Part shown: piece after piece, positions 14,863-24,195 of the stretch
Numbering within the stretch: the stretch's first letter is position 1
Layout of the letters: each line of letters begins with the position of its first letter
Origin: Oceanirhabdus sp942490885
GTDB lineage: Bacteria > Bacillota > Clostridia > Clostridiales > Clostridiaceae
NCBI GenBank assembly: GCA_942490885.1
Contig: CALNYT010000002.1
Location: 2,232,001-2,296,000, forward strand
Length of the DNA stretch: 64,000 nt
Direction of reading: 5' to 3'
Notes under the pieces: model-generated
What the model was told of the DNA's origin: nothing
Database searches by the model: none
Seen by the model: only the letters and a program-made list of their open reading frames with translations
Position numbers and translations under genes: made by a program

Positions 14863-17067
14863 ATGAGTAAATCGGTGGTACTTGCAGAGAAACCTTCAGT
14901 AGGAAGAGAAATTGCAAGAGTACTTAATTGTAAGAAAAAAGGGAATGGATACTTTGAAGGTGATAAATATATAGTTACATGGGCATTGGGACATTTGGTT
15001 ACTTTGGCTGATCCAGAGGCCTATGGAAATGAATATAAACAGTGGAGTTTGGACACTCTTCCGATGCTTCCAACTAGAATGAAATTAAATGTTATTGGAA
15101 AGACTGGTAAGCAGTTCACAGAAGTTAAGAAAGTAATGACAAGACCAGATGTTAGTGAACTAATTATTGCTACAGATGCTGGAAGAGAAGGTGAACTTGT
15201 TGCAAGACTGATAATTGACAAGGTAGGTTTTAGAAAGCCAATAAAACGTCTTTGGATTTCATCACAGACAGATAAGGCAATTAATGATGGATTCAAGAAC
15301 CTTAAACCAGGAAAAGATTATGAAAATTTATTCAGAGCTGCAATGTGTAGAGCAGAGGCAGACTGGATTGTAGGGTTAAATGTTACTCGTGCACTTACAT
15401 GTAAGTATAATGCACAGTTATCAGCAGGTCGTGTTCAAACACCTACAGTGGCGATGATTGTCCAAAGAGAAGAAGATATTAAAAATTTCAAGCCAAAAGA
15501 TTATTATGGAGTTACAGGAAAAGCTAATGGATTTACACTAAATTGGATGAATAAAAAAGGGCAATCGAGTACATTTAATGAAGAAGAAGCAAAGAAGGTT
15601 ATGGGGAAAGTTAAAGGGCAAACTGGTAAAGTAGTTGATGTAACTAAGACAGATAAGAAGAGCTATGCACCTGCTTTATATGACTTAACTGAACTTCAGA
15701 GAGATGCAAATAAGATATATGGATATTCAGCTAAAGAGACTCTGTCTATCATGCAGAGGCTGTATGAACAGCATAAAGTTCTTACTTACCCAAGAACTGA
15801 TTCAAGATATATAACTACGGATATAGTAGAAACACTTCCTCAAAGAATAAAGGCTGCATCAATTGGTTCATATGGAAGATTTGCTACGCAGATATTAAAT
15901 GGTAAAATAAGAGCCCATAAGGGATTCGTGGATGATAATAGAGTATCAGATCACCATGCAATAATTCCAACTGAGCAGAAGGTTAGTATCGGAAGTCTGA
16001 GTAATGAAGAACTTAAGATATATGAACTTGTTATTAAAAGATTCTTTAGTGTAATGTTACCTGCTTTTGAATATGTTCAGACTACTGTAAAAGCAGAGGT
16101 TAATGGTGAGGAATTTATAGCTAAAGGTAAAATAGTTAAATCCAAAGGATGGAAGGCTGTTTATGACAGAGATACAGACTTTGATAATGAAGATGATGAT
16201 GATAGAAAAGAAGATTTAATCAAAGAACAGACTCTACCAGAGATAAATAAAGGTGATGTAATTAAGTTCACTTCTGTTGATATAAACAATGGAAAGACTA
16301 AGCCACCAGCGAGATTCAATGAGGCAACATTGCTATCAGCTATGGAGAATCCTCACAAGTATACACAAGTTAATAAAGAGGATGCAAAAACTCTTGGAGA
16401 AACAGGTGGACTTGGAACAGTTGCAACAAGAGCAGATATTATAGAAAAACTATTTAATTCGTTTGTTATAGAGAAGAAGGGCAAGGAGATATTCCCAACC
16501 TCAAAAGGAAAGCAGCTTATAGACTTGGTTCCAGCTGATTTAAAGTCTCCATTGCTTACGGCTAAATGGGAGAATGAATTAGGTTTGATAAGTAAAGGAA
16601 AGTTGAATGACAAGAAGTTTGTAGACAATATGAGAACCTATGCAACAAAACTTGTTAACGATGTTAAGGGTGGAACAGCAAAGTATACTCATGACAACAT
16701 GACCAGAGCTAAGTGTCCAGAATGTGGTAAGTATCTTCTTGAGGTTAACGGCAAAAAAGGAAAGATGCTAGTCTGCCAGGACAGAGAGTGCGGATACAAA
16801 AAAGGATTATCTAAAGTTACTAATGCTAGATGCCCTGAGTGTCATAAGAAACTTGAGTTAAGAGGCAAAGGTGAAGGTGAGATATTTGTATGTCCTAACT
16901 GTAGCTATAGAGAAAAATTATCTGCATTCCAAAAGAGAAGAAGTGATAATAATAGCAAAACAACAAAGCAAGATGTAAATAAATATCTTAAGAAGCAAAA
17001 GCAAGAAGCAGAAGAACCAATAAATTCAGCCTTTGCAGATGCATTGGCAAAACTTAAGTTGAAATAA
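14863..17067 (+). CDS. topB: DNA topoisomerase III
   Basis: A 734-residue type IA topoisomerase that relaxes and decatenates DNA. The N-terminal Toprim domain shows VLAEKPSVGREIARVL and ATDAGREGELVARLI. The catalytic tyrosine is Tyr309 in VLTYPRTDSRYIT. The C-terminus has paired cysteine ribbons, CPECGKYLL...CQDRECGYKKGL and CPECHKKLEL...CPNCSYREKL. Length is standard for Firmicute TopB. It has AAAGGAGAG upstream of ATG 14863 and is followed at once by a strong terminator, so it is a single-gene unit. Confidence 0.96.
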   Translation: MSKSVVLAEKPSVGREIARVLNCKKKGNGYFEGDKYIVTWALGHLVTLADPEAYGNEYKQWSLDTLPMLPTRMKLNVIGKTGKQFTEVKKVMTRPDVSELIIATDAGREGELVARLIIDKVGFRKPIKRLWISSQTDKAINDGFKNLKPGKDYENLFRAAMCRAEADWIVGLNVTRALTCKYNAQLSAGRVQTPTVAMIVQREEDIKNFKPKDYYGVTGKANGFTLNWMNKKGQSSTFNEEEAKKVMGKVKGQTGKVVDVTKTDKKSYAPALYDLTELQRDANKIYGYSAKETLSIMQRLYEQHKVLTYPRTDSRYITTDIVETLPQRIKAASIGSYGRFATQILNGKIRAHKGFVDDNRVSDHHAIIPTEQKVSIGSLSNEELKIYELVIKRFFSVMLPAFEYVQTTVKAEVNGEEFIAKGKIVKSKGWKAVYDRDTDFDNEDDDDRKEDLIKEQTLPEINKGDVIKFTSVDINNGKTKPPARFNEATLLSAMENPHKYTQVNKEDAKTLGETGGLGTVATRADIIEKLFNSFVIEKKGKEIFPTSKGKQLIDLVPADLKSPLLTAKWENELGLISKGKLNDKKFVDNMRTYATKLVNDVKGGTAKYTHDNMTRAKCPECGKYLLEVNGKKGKMLVCQDRECGYKKGLSKVTNARCPECHKKLELRGKGEGEIFVCPNCSYREKLSAFQKRRSDNNSKTTKQDVNKYLKKQKQEAEEPINSAFADALAKLKLK

Positions 17068-17072
17068 CATAG

Positions 17073-17116
17073 AGATAGTATAATCAGGTATATGCTGATT
17101 ATACTATCTTCTTTTG
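17073..17116. terminator. Terminator after topB
   Basis: A 15-bp perfect stem (AGATAGTATAATCAG and its complement) is followed by a T-rich tract. Confidence 0.85.
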
Positions 17117-17122
17117 GGAGAA

Positions 17123-17152
17123 AATGTATTGGGGTCAGACCCCAATACATTT
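17123..17152. repeat. 30-bp perfect palindrome with GGGGTCAGACCCC core
   Basis: Arms of 13 bp (AATGTATTGGGGT and its complement) flank a CAG loop. The core GGGGTCAGACCCC resembles palindromes scattered in other genomes beside REP-associated transposases. No such transposase is here. Its ATG is in frame with the next gene but has no ribosome binding site. Confidence 0.6.
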
Positions 17153-17180
17153 GTTGACAATAGAATTTTTTGGAAGTAAA

Positions 17181-17552
17181 ATGAAGGAATTACTTCTTGA
17201 TATATTAGTGTATTCAATACCATATTATTTAACGTTTATAGTAGTTCTATTGTTTAAGGGGGTCTCCTATAAGATCATTGTATTAATTGTGATAGGGCAA
17301 GCGTTAGTAGCATATATAATGTCAATGGAGTTCTCAGTTCTAGATTTTAAAAACAAAGATGATAAAGTTGCTTATCGTGTATTATTTTATGTGGTAATGT
17401 TTACAAGTATAGTTTTCTGTATTGTAAAAGAAATAAATGAAGGGGTAACAATTCTGATAGTTCTGTTATCAGTAGCAATATTTTGTACAATTAGTTATAT
17501 AGTCTATACTACTGAAAAGGATAGAGAGGAGTTTGAACATGATTATAAATAG
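17181..17552 (+). CDS. Small membrane protein ahead of map
   Basis: A 123-residue protein with four predicted membrane segments (about residues 7-27, 30-48, 65-83 and 92-112) and a charged tail, TEKDREEFEHDYK. The start is ATG 17181, behind TTGGAAG; an in-frame ATG inside the upstream palindrome is rejected. The 3' end overlaps the start of map by 14 bases, so translation is likely coupled. No family was recognised. Confidence 0.65.
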   Translation: MKELLLDILVYSIPYYLTFIVVLLFKGVSYKIIVLIVIGQALVAYIMSMEFSVLDFKNKDDKVAYRVLFYVVMFTSIVFCIVKEINEGVTILIVLLSVAIFCTISYIVYTTEKDREEFEHDYK

Positions 17553-18411
17553 AAATGATAAATGTTGGTGTGGCAGTGGAGAGAAATATAAAAAGTGTCA
17601 TATGGATTTCGATGAAAAACTAAAAAAAATAGAACAACAAGGATATGAAGTTCCAACAAGAGATATGATTAAGAACAATGAACAAATTCAAGGAATTAGA
17701 GAAAGTGCAAAAATTAACAATGGTCTTTTAGATTTGATTAGTGAGAATATTAGAGTGGGTATGAGTACTGAAGAAATAAATACATTGGCTCATGAGTACA
17801 CTGTATCTCATGGAGGGATACCAGCTGATCTTAATTATGATGGTTTTCCAAAGAGTATTTGCACATCAATTAATGATGAGGTATGTCACGGGATACCAAG
17901 TGAAGATGTAATTCTGAAAAATGGTGATATTATTAATGTTGATGCAACGACAATACTTAATGGATACTTTGCAGATGCATCAAGAATGTTTGAGATTGGT
18001 AAGGTAAGTGAAGAAGCTAGAAAAATTGTTGATGTAGTTAAAGAATGTTTATATAAGGGAATAGAAGCAATTAAGCCTTGGGAAAGTTCATTAGGTGATA
18101 TAGGAGCAGCAGTGCAGGAACATGCAGAGAGTAATGGATACTCTGTAGTTAGGGAATTTGGAGGTCATGGAGTTGGACTTAATATTCACGAAGAGCCTTT
18201 TGTGTCTCATCTAGGAAAAAGAGGAACAGGTATGATTTTAGTACCAGGTATGGTATTTACTATAGAACCTATGATTAATGGTGGAAGTCATGAAATATTT
18301 ATAGATGAAGATAATGGTTGGACAGTATTTACAGCAGATGGGTCACTTTCAGCACAATGGGAACACACAATTCTTGTAACTGAAGATGGTATAGAGATAA
18401 TATCTAAATAG
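17539..18411 (+). CDS. map: Type I methionine aminopeptidase with SEC-C zinc motif
   Basis: A 290-residue enzyme that removes initiator methionine. The start is ATG 17539, seven bases after GAGGAG. The N-terminus adds a SEC-C motif (CWCGSGEKYKKCH), a zinc-binding element used for ribosome or SecA contacts. The catalytic domain has INVDATTILNGYFADASR (metal Asp pair), GGHGVGLNIHEEPFV (His), TIEPMI (Glu) and QWEHTILVTEDG (Glu). The SEC-C form is common as a second clostridial MAP. It overlaps the upstream membrane-protein gene and is followed 17 bases later by kptA. Confidence 0.93.
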   Translation: MIINRNDKCWCGSGEKYKKCHMDFDEKLKKIEQQGYEVPTRDMIKNNEQIQGIRESAKINNGLLDLISENIRVGMSTEEINTLAHEYTVSHGGIPADLNYDGFPKSICTSINDEVCHGIPSEDVILKNGDIINVDATTILNGYFADASRMFEIGKVSEEARKIVDVVKECLYKGIEAIKPWESSLGDIGAAVQEHAESNGYSVVREFGGHGVGLNIHEEPFVSHLGKRGTGMILVPGMVFTIEPMINGGSHEIFIDEDNGWTVFTADGSLSAQWEHTILVTEDGIEIISK

Positions 18412-18428
18412 AATTATAGAGGTGTGTT

Positions 18429-18974
18429 ATGAAAAATAAAGTTGTAAATTTAAGTAGATTTTTGAGTATGATTCTAAGGCATAAGCCACAAGTGATTGGT
18501 ATAAAACTAGATAAGAATGGGTGGTGTTCTGTTAATGAACTCTTACTCAAAATGAATTCATATGGAAAGAACATAACAATAGAAGATTTAAATAAAATAG
18601 TAACAACTGATAATAAACAGAGGTATTCATTTAGTGAAGATATGAAAAGTATTAGAGCAAATCAAGGACATTCCATATATGTTGAACTAGATTTAAAAGA
18701 ATATTCTCCACCAAGTATTCTTTATCATGGTACTGTAGATAGATTTATAGATAATATTAAAGATAAAGGATTATTAAAAATGTCTAGACAATATGTTCAT
18801 CTAAGTGAGGATATAAAAACCGCAGAGAAGGTTGGAAATAGAAGAGGAAAGGCTATAATACTTCAAATAGAAGCAGGTAGGATGAATAGAGATGGGTTTA
18901 AGTTTTACTTATCAGAGAATGGGGTTTGGCTTACTGATTACGTTCCTAGAGAATATATAGTTATTGAAAGATAA
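18429..18974 (+). CDS. kptA: RNA 2'-phosphotransferase (Tpt1/KptA)
   Basis: A 181-residue NAD-dependent enzyme that removes an internal RNA 2'-phosphate. Family signatures are in order: LSRFLSMILRHKPQVIGIKLDKNGWCSVNELL (catalytic Arg-His), ILYHGTVDRFIDNIKDKGLLKMSRQYVHLSED and WLTDYVPREYI. It has AGAGGTG before ATG 18429 and is probably co-transcribed with map. Bacteria lack the tRNA splicing that makes the eukaryotic substrate; a role in RNA repair or ADP-ribosylation chemistry is possible. Confidence 0.92.
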   Translation: MKNKVVNLSRFLSMILRHKPQVIGIKLDKNGWCSVNELLLKMNSYGKNITIEDLNKIVTTDNKQRYSFSEDMKSIRANQGHSIYVELDLKEYSPPSILYHGTVDRFIDNIKDKGLLKMSRQYVHLSEDIKTAEKVGNRRGKAIILQIEAGRMNRDGFKFYLSENGVWLTDYVPREYIVIER

Positions 18975-18991
18975 ATTGAAGTAGAATATGG

Positions 18992-19036
18992 AGATAGTAT
19001 GATCAGAGTAATATTACTTGGTTGTACTATCTTTTA
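18992..19036 (+). terminator. Terminator after kptA
   Basis: AGATAGTA at 18992-18999 pairs with TACTATCT at 19025-19032, followed by TTT. Confidence 0.65.
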
Positions 19037-19178
19037 ATTTCACTCCAAGAAGCTTGAATTATTATATGAAAATAGAATTAACTTTTAAAGAAATATAGAA
19101 TTATCAAAAAATATATATAAATTGTAAAGAATGTGTTATAATCAATTTTCGTTATAAAATAAAGTGAGGGGGGAATAT

Positions 19179-20918
19179 ATGTTTAAAAGCCTTACATACA
19201 CTTCAAAACTATTTTATTTACAGGATAAGAAAAATATAATTTTATATTTCTTAACTAATATTCTAACAGTACCTTTATTTCTAGGGGAACTAATTCTAAC
19301 GAAACGAGTCATAGATACAATTCAGAATTCAGCTTCAACATTTTCTTATAAGGTAGCCTTACTTCTTATGATATTCTTGGTAGTGGTAATATACTTGAAT
19401 ACTATGAATAGTTCAATGAAAGCATTAACATCCACAAGTCTTATAGAAATAGGTTTATATAAAAAAGAAAAAGTCATATTAGAAAAATGTTCTAAGTTAT
19501 CACTTTCATATCTTGAATGGCCAAAAATAAAAGCGCTTAGAGAACGAGCTAAACGTTTACCCCTATTTGAGCTCTTGGAACAATGGATGAACTGCATTGT
19601 TGATTTTATTACAATAGGTTCACTGCTAATAATTCTGATTATATATGAATGTTCCATAGTATCAATTATCATTTTAGCAGGTCTGTTACTTCAATTTCTA
19701 ACAAATAAAAAAATTGTTCGTAACAGAGAAACTATCTATCAAAAGCAATCTTCTTCAAGACTCATACTAGATTATTTATTCAATCTTTTAGTTCAAAGGG
19801 ATACAATACAAGAAATCAGAACTTATAATATGTCGCCATATATAAAAAACAAATGGACGAGAATCTTCAAAATGAACTTCAAAGAAATACAGAAAAAGAT
19901 TATCGCTGGTGAGATAGTTAATATTCTTCAAAATATTATTATCACCATTATGAACGGGTCATGTATGATAATACTGGTGATAATTAGCGCTAGAAGTGGA
20001 AAAGGAGCAGGTGTATTTGTAATGCTACTTCAGGTAGTAACTCAATTATTTATAATAGTACAAAGATTTTCTGCAAATTACTCTTCATTGAAGGCAAGTA
20101 CCATGAGATTTAAAGATTTCATTGAATTTTTAAATATTGAAGAAGAAACGATGGGACAGAGTGTATTACCTGATGGTGACAAAGGAATGAAGATAGTCAT
20201 CAATGACCTATCTTTCAAGTATAAAGACAGTGAAAAGGACAACCTGAAGGGAATTAATATGGTAATAAACCCGGGGGAAAAGATTGCGCTAGTTGGGGAA
20301 AATGGTTCAGGAAAATCCACATTGGTAAAGATCATCTTAGGTTTGTATACCCAAAAAGATGGAAATATTGAATGGTCAATTGGAGGAGAATCGATAAAAG
20401 CAAAAGAGGCCTTTAATGGAGCAAGGGTAGTCTTTCAAGATTATACAAGGCTGTTGAGACCAATCAGAGAAAATATTGCAATAGGGGATATTAGACATCT
20501 TAATAATAATTATAAGCTTAAAACAGCACTTCATAAGGCAGAGTGTAATGAATATATTGATAATCTAGATGAACAAATTGGTCCGGAATTTGGAGGAAGA
20601 GACTTCTCAGGTGGGCAATGGCAAAGAATGGCTATATCTAGAGCATATCTTAATGAAAAACAACTAACCATATTTGATGAGCCAACAGCTTCATTAGATC
20701 CTAAAGCTGAATTAAAGGCCTTTGAAGCATTTATGAATCTTAGTGATAATAAAACATCCGTTTTAGTAACACATCGACTTTATATGGCAAGGTCTGTAGA
20801 TAGGATATTTGTACTAGAAGATGGACAAATTATTGAGAGTGGAAGCCATTCAGAGTTAATGAGACTACAAGGGAAATACCAGGAGATGTATATTTCACAA
20901 TCTGAATTACATGGATAA
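19179..20918 (+). CDS. ABC exporter half-transporter, first subunit
   Basis: A 579-residue fusion of a six-helix membrane domain (residues about 15-300) and an ATPase domain. The ATPase has Walker A GENGSGKSTLVKIILG, signature FSGGQWQRMAISRAYL and Walker B LTIFDEPTASLD with the H-loop VTHRLYMARS. ATG 19179 follows GAGGGGGG. The next gene encodes the partner half 14 bases later, so they probably form a heterodimeric exporter. No peptidase domain or peptide substrate gene is seen. The cargo is unknown; peptides, lipids or drugs are possible. Confidence 0.9.
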   Translation: MFKSLTYTSKLFYLQDKKNIILYFLTNILTVPLFLGELILTKRVIDTIQNSASTFSYKVALLLMIFLVVVIYLNTMNSSMKALTSTSLIEIGLYKKEKVILEKCSKLSLSYLEWPKIKALRERAKRLPLFELLEQWMNCIVDFITIGSLLIILIIYECSIVSIIILAGLLLQFLTNKKIVRNRETIYQKQSSSRLILDYLFNLLVQRDTIQEIRTYNMSPYIKNKWTRIFKMNFKEIQKKIIAGEIVNILQNIIITIMNGSCMIILVIISARSGKGAGVFVMLLQVVTQLFIIVQRFSANYSSLKASTMRFKDFIEFLNIEEETMGQSVLPDGDKGMKIVINDLSFKYKDSEKDNLKGINMVINPGEKIALVGENGSGKSTLVKIILGLYTQKDGNIEWSIGGESIKAKEAFNGARVVFQDYTRLLRPIRENIAIGDIRHLNNNYKLKTALHKAECNEYIDNLDEQIGPEFGGRDFSGGQWQRMAISRAYLNEKQLTIFDEPTASLDPKAELKAFEAFMNLSDNKTSVLVTHRLYMARSVDRIFVLEDGQIIESGSHSELMRLQGKYQEMYISQSELHG

Positions 20919-20932
20919 GAAGGGGGGCCTTT

Positions 20933-22717
20933 ATGATTAATGAAAAGAATAATATATACAACATAATGTTGATCATATTTAAGATTTTTAAGAAGATGCC
21001 GTTACTTATGTTTATCACATTTGCTTTTCCCTTTGTAGGTGGAGTAATTACATTTTTTACATATACAACTCAGGTTGAAATAATAAATATTATTGTAAGT
21101 AACAGTGGAGAGGGAAGTTGGCGAGTTATACTTTCCAAAGTGGCACATCCATTACTAGTCTTCACATCTATATTTGCAATACAGGCTATATCACAGGCTT
21201 TAACGAACATTTTCAATAACGCAATGAACTCAAAAGTCACATTGCTCTTTAAAAGTGAAATTATTGATATAATGAACAAGGTTGATTATGAAAAGTTTGA
21301 TGATAAAGAATTCTGTGATAAGTTAGAGAGAGCCAAAAGTGTTGTTGGAGAGCATCTTGTAGGTATAATGCAGAATTTGGTATCAAGTATAAGTATATCA
21401 TCATCCCTTTTGAGTATAATTTGGTTAGCTGCTACCAGTGGGTATTTCCTTATAATAATAGTTGTGGTTGGAATGATGGTGAGTAGCTTGTGGTTAAAAC
21501 TTTCAACTGAGGTGAAAGTACGTAAAGTAGGCAGAGAGCTTACCTTTGATGGAAGGATGGGGGATTATCTCTCAAATACACTTGAAGATTCAAACTCAAT
21601 TAGAGAGATGAAGATTTATAATGCTTCAAATTATTTTTTAAATCTCTGGGGAAATATCATAACTAAACAACATAGGAAGAGATATGATGCTAGACGTGAT
21701 GAAATACGCATTGGAATGGTAGTTACTTTAATACAGGCCATAGCAATATTTCTTGTATTGTTAATGTTACTTAATAGAATTAATAGTTCTGAAGAAGTCA
21801 CAATAGGTACTATTTCAGTTTTGTTTTTGGCAATGTTATCTAGTGGTTATAAGATAATGAGTTTAACGTGGCCTCTAAGCAAATTATACATAAGTAGTAC
21901 AAAGTTATATGATTTAAATGAAATACTAAAGTTGAAAGAAAGTTTAAAGGAAGTAAAAAAATCAGAAGAAAATAAGAAGACTGATAGTTTGCTTCCGATT
22001 GAAATATCCAATGTGAGCTTCAAATACGGAAGCAGTAATAAAAAAATAATAAATGATTTAAATTTAAGGATACAAAGAGGTGAGAAAATCGCCATCGTGG
22101 GGGAAAATGGTGCAGGTAAATCCACTTTGGTAAAGTTGATTCTTGGACAATATAAAGCTTCTAATGGACAAGTTTTATGGAATGGAAAAAACAAAATATC
22201 TAGTAATCCAGCAGTTGTCTTTCAGAATTTTATCAAGTTCCAGCTAACTTTAAGAGAAAATATTGCTTTAGGTAATATAGAAGAATATCACAATGATGAG
22301 AAGATAATTGAAACATTAAAAAAATGTGACCTATATGATTTATATCAAGAACTAGGAGGACTAGATGTCACCTTAGGTAGAATAAAAGATGGAGGAAGAC
22401 AGTTATCTGGAGGACAATGGCAAAAGATGGCTATTGCAAGAGCAATTTTCAATGATGCAGAGCTCCTTGTGTTTGATGAACCAACATCTGCTATCGATCC
22501 GAATGCTGAACTCGAGATATTTAACAAGTTAATGAAGGTATGTAATAACAAGACAGGTATTTTCATTTCACATAGATTTGGATGGGCTAAGAATGCTGAT
22601 AGAATAATTGTAATGGATAGGGGAGAAATAATTGAGATGGGGTCGCATGAGGAGTTAATTTGCTTAAAAGGAAAGTATTGTATTATGTATAATCTTCAAT
22701 CATCATGGTATAGATAA
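20933..22717 (+). CDS. ABC exporter half-transporter, second subunit
   Basis: A 594-residue membrane-plus-ATPase fusion. The ATPase has Walker A GENGAGKSTLVKLILG, signature LSGGQWQKMAIARAIF, Walker B LLVFDEPTSAID and H-loop ISHRFGWAKN. Both nucleotide-binding sites of the pair therefore look complete, unlike many heterodimers with one degenerate site. GGGGGG precedes ATG 20933. It is translated from the same transcript as the gene before it. Confidence 0.9.
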   Translation: MINEKNNIYNIMLIIFKIFKKMPLLMFITFAFPFVGGVITFFTYTTQVEIINIIVSNSGEGSWRVILSKVAHPLLVFTSIFAIQAISQALTNIFNNAMNSKVTLLFKSEIIDIMNKVDYEKFDDKEFCDKLERAKSVVGEHLVGIMQNLVSSISISSSLLSIIWLAATSGYFLIIIVVVGMMVSSLWLKLSTEVKVRKVGRELTFDGRMGDYLSNTLEDSNSIREMKIYNASNYFLNLWGNIITKQHRKRYDARRDEIRIGMVVTLIQAIAIFLVLLMLLNRINSSEEVTIGTISVLFLAMLSSGYKIMSLTWPLSKLYISSTKLYDLNEILKLKESLKEVKKSEENKKTDSLLPIEISNVSFKYGSSNKKIINDLNLRIQRGEKIAIVGENGAGKSTLVKLILGQYKASNGQVLWNGKNKISSNPAVVFQNFIKFQLTLRENIALGNIEEYHNDEKIIETLKKCDLYDLYQELGGLDVTLGRIKDGGRQLSGGQWQKMAIARAIFNDAELLVFDEPTSAIDPNAELEIFNKLMKVCNNKTGIFISHRFGWAKNADRIIVMDRGEIIEMGSHEELICLKGKYCIMYNLQSSWYR

Positions 22718-22791
22718 AAGAAATAAAGAATAAAATGCTATGCTAAAATGAGTTATATATGTTAAAATTAGTTTATAGAATAATCAAAATA

Positions 22792-22820
22792 TTTACAACA
22801 ACTATTTTAAGTGATATAAT
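22792..22820 (+). promoter_or_regulatory. Sigma-A-type promoter of the ybjQ pair
   Basis: TTTACA at 22792-22797 and TATAAT at 22815-22820 are separated by 17 bases, just upstream of the gene at 22850. Confidence 0.65.
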
Positions 22821-22849
22821 ATAACTTATAAAACAGTAGGGGTGATGAA

Positions 22850-23089
22850 ATGGGTAGAAAGAAAGAAAGTCCATTATTAGTCATTATAATTGGAATAATT
22901 TTAGTTGCAATAACTTTAGCTTATTCAATGGGAATGTTAACCGGTTTGATTACATTTACTAATTTTACTTTAGGATTATTAATTGTACTTGCAATATTGT
23001 TGTTAGTTGTTGGTGCAATTATATATACTGTTATTGAAAGATTGAAGGAATTAAGGGAGGAGAATGAAGATGATTTTAGTAAATACTGA
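22850..23089 (+). CDS. Small two-helix membrane protein
   Basis: A 79-residue protein with two hydrophobic segments (about residues 9-31 and 40-63) and an acidic tail, LKELREENEDDFSKY. AGGGGTG precedes ATG 22850. Its end overlaps the start of the YbjQ-family gene, so the two are probably co-translated. This suggests it is a membrane anchor or partner for that protein. No family was recognised. Confidence 0.65.
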   Translation: MGRKKESPLLVIIIGIILVAITLAYSMGMLTGLITFTNFTLGLLIVLAILLLVVGAIIYTVIERLKELREENEDDFSKY

Positions 23090-23381
23090 TTATATTCCAG
23101 GAAAGGAATTTGAAATGTTAGGTATTGTGAAAGGATCTACTATAAGATCAAAGCATATTGGAAAAGATATTTTAAGTGGATTTAAAACTATGGTAGGTGG
23201 AGAGTTGACTGCATATACTGAGATGATTGATGAAGCAAGAGCTATTGCTTCAAAGAGAATGGTAGAAGAAGCAGAACAAATGAATGCTGATGCTGTAATC
23301 AATATTAGATATGCAACTAGTGCGGTAATGCAAGGTGCTGCAGAGGTAATGGCATACGGAACAGCGGTTAAGTTTAAATAA
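23070..23381 (+). CDS. YbjQ/UPF0145 family protein
   Basis: A 103-residue soluble protein beginning MILVNTDYIPGKEFEMLG, the usual start of YbjQ proteins. The family core is complete: VKGSTIRSKHIGKDILSGFKTMVGGEL, then AIASKRMVEEAEQMNADAVINIRY and AEVMAYGTAVKF. The second ATG (23070) is preferred over 23064 because of its spacing from GGGAGGAG. The family forms pentamers and is often linked to membrane proteins, as here, but its role is not established. Confidence 0.88.
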   Translation: MILVNTDYIPGKEFEMLGIVKGSTIRSKHIGKDILSGFKTMVGGELTAYTEMIDEARAIASKRMVEEAEQMNADAVINIRYATSAVMQGAAEVMAYGTAVKFK

Positions 23382-23397
23382 TTTATATCATGAAATT

Positions 23398-23441
23398 TAG
23401 AGGATGTCTTAATGTATTATATAATACTTAGATATCCTCTA
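23398..23441. terminator. Terminator after the ybjQ-like gene
   Basis: A long imperfect hairpin with TAGAGGAT and ATCCTCTA at its base. Confidence 0.7.
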
Positions 23442-23464
23442 TTAATAATATAAAGGGTGAAATT

Positions 23465-24178
23465 ATGAATAATATCTTAAAAGAGGCAGATATGTATGCA
23501 CCAATAAAAAAATTCTTAGAAAAACAAGGGTTTAATGTTAAAGGAGAGGTTAAGGATTGCGATATTGTAGGGGAGAGAGATGGACAAGTAGTCATAATTG
23601 AGATGAAGAAGAGCCTCAATTTTAAACTTCTTTTGCAAGGGAGTTTAAGACAGAAATTAGCTGAAAATGTATATTTAGCAATTGAGAAGCCTAAAAAAAG
23701 TCATTTTACAAAAGAGTGGAACGATAAAAAGTATCTTTTAAAGAGGCTTGAATTAGGTCTTATTTTTGTTAGTAAAGATAAAGTAGAAGTTATCATTGAA
23801 CCAAAAGAATATAATCTTAAAAATGTTAGAACAAGAAACAAGAAGAAAAGGGAATCTCTTATTAAAGAATTTAACAATAGGAGAGGAGACTTTAATTCTG
23901 GGGGAGTAAGTAAAAGAAAAATAGTCACTGCATATAGGGAAGAAACTATTAAAATAGCACACTACATAAATCAAAATGATGAAATCTCCATAAAAGAGTT
24001 AATCAAATTGGGGTGTACAGAAAAAACCTCAAGTATACTACAAAAAAATTTCTATGATTGGTTCAAAAGAGTAAAAAGAGGAACATATTCTCTTACGGAT
24101 AAAGGGGAAAAAGAATTAAGAGATTATAGGAATGTTATTGAAAATATAAGAGAAAAAGAAATAGAAGAACCTGTTTAG
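23465..24178 (+). CDS. DUF2161 family PD-(D/E)xK-like protein
   Basis: A 237-residue protein starting ILKEADMYAPIKKFLEKQGF. The sequence CDIVGERDGQVVIIEMKKSLN fits a PD-(D/E)xK nuclease core (Asp, then ExK), and the family DUF2161 has been proposed to be phosphodiesterase-like. The C-terminal part (residues about 150-225) looks like a winged helix: KIAHYINQNDEISIKELIKLG...RGTYSLTDKGEKEL. AAGGGTGA precedes ATG 23465. It is convergent with the MATE gene and stands alone. It may act on nucleic acid; no target is known. Confidence 0.78.
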   Translation: MNNILKEADMYAPIKKFLEKQGFNVKGEVKDCDIVGERDGQVVIIEMKKSLNFKLLLQGSLRQKLAENVYLAIEKPKKSHFTKEWNDKKYLLKRLELGLIFVSKDKVEVIIEPKEYNLKNVRTRNKKKRESLIKEFNNRRGDFNSGGVSKRKIVTAYREETIKIAHYINQNDEISIKELIKLGCTEKTSSILQKNFYDWFKRVKRGTYSLTDKGEKELRDYRNVIENIREKEIEEPV

Positions 24179-24195
24179 AATCTTCTATTTATTTG

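Noticed and set aside
17124..17180. ATG inside the palindrome as start of the membrane protein
   Set aside because: No ribosome binding site, and the added residues derive from the palindrome.
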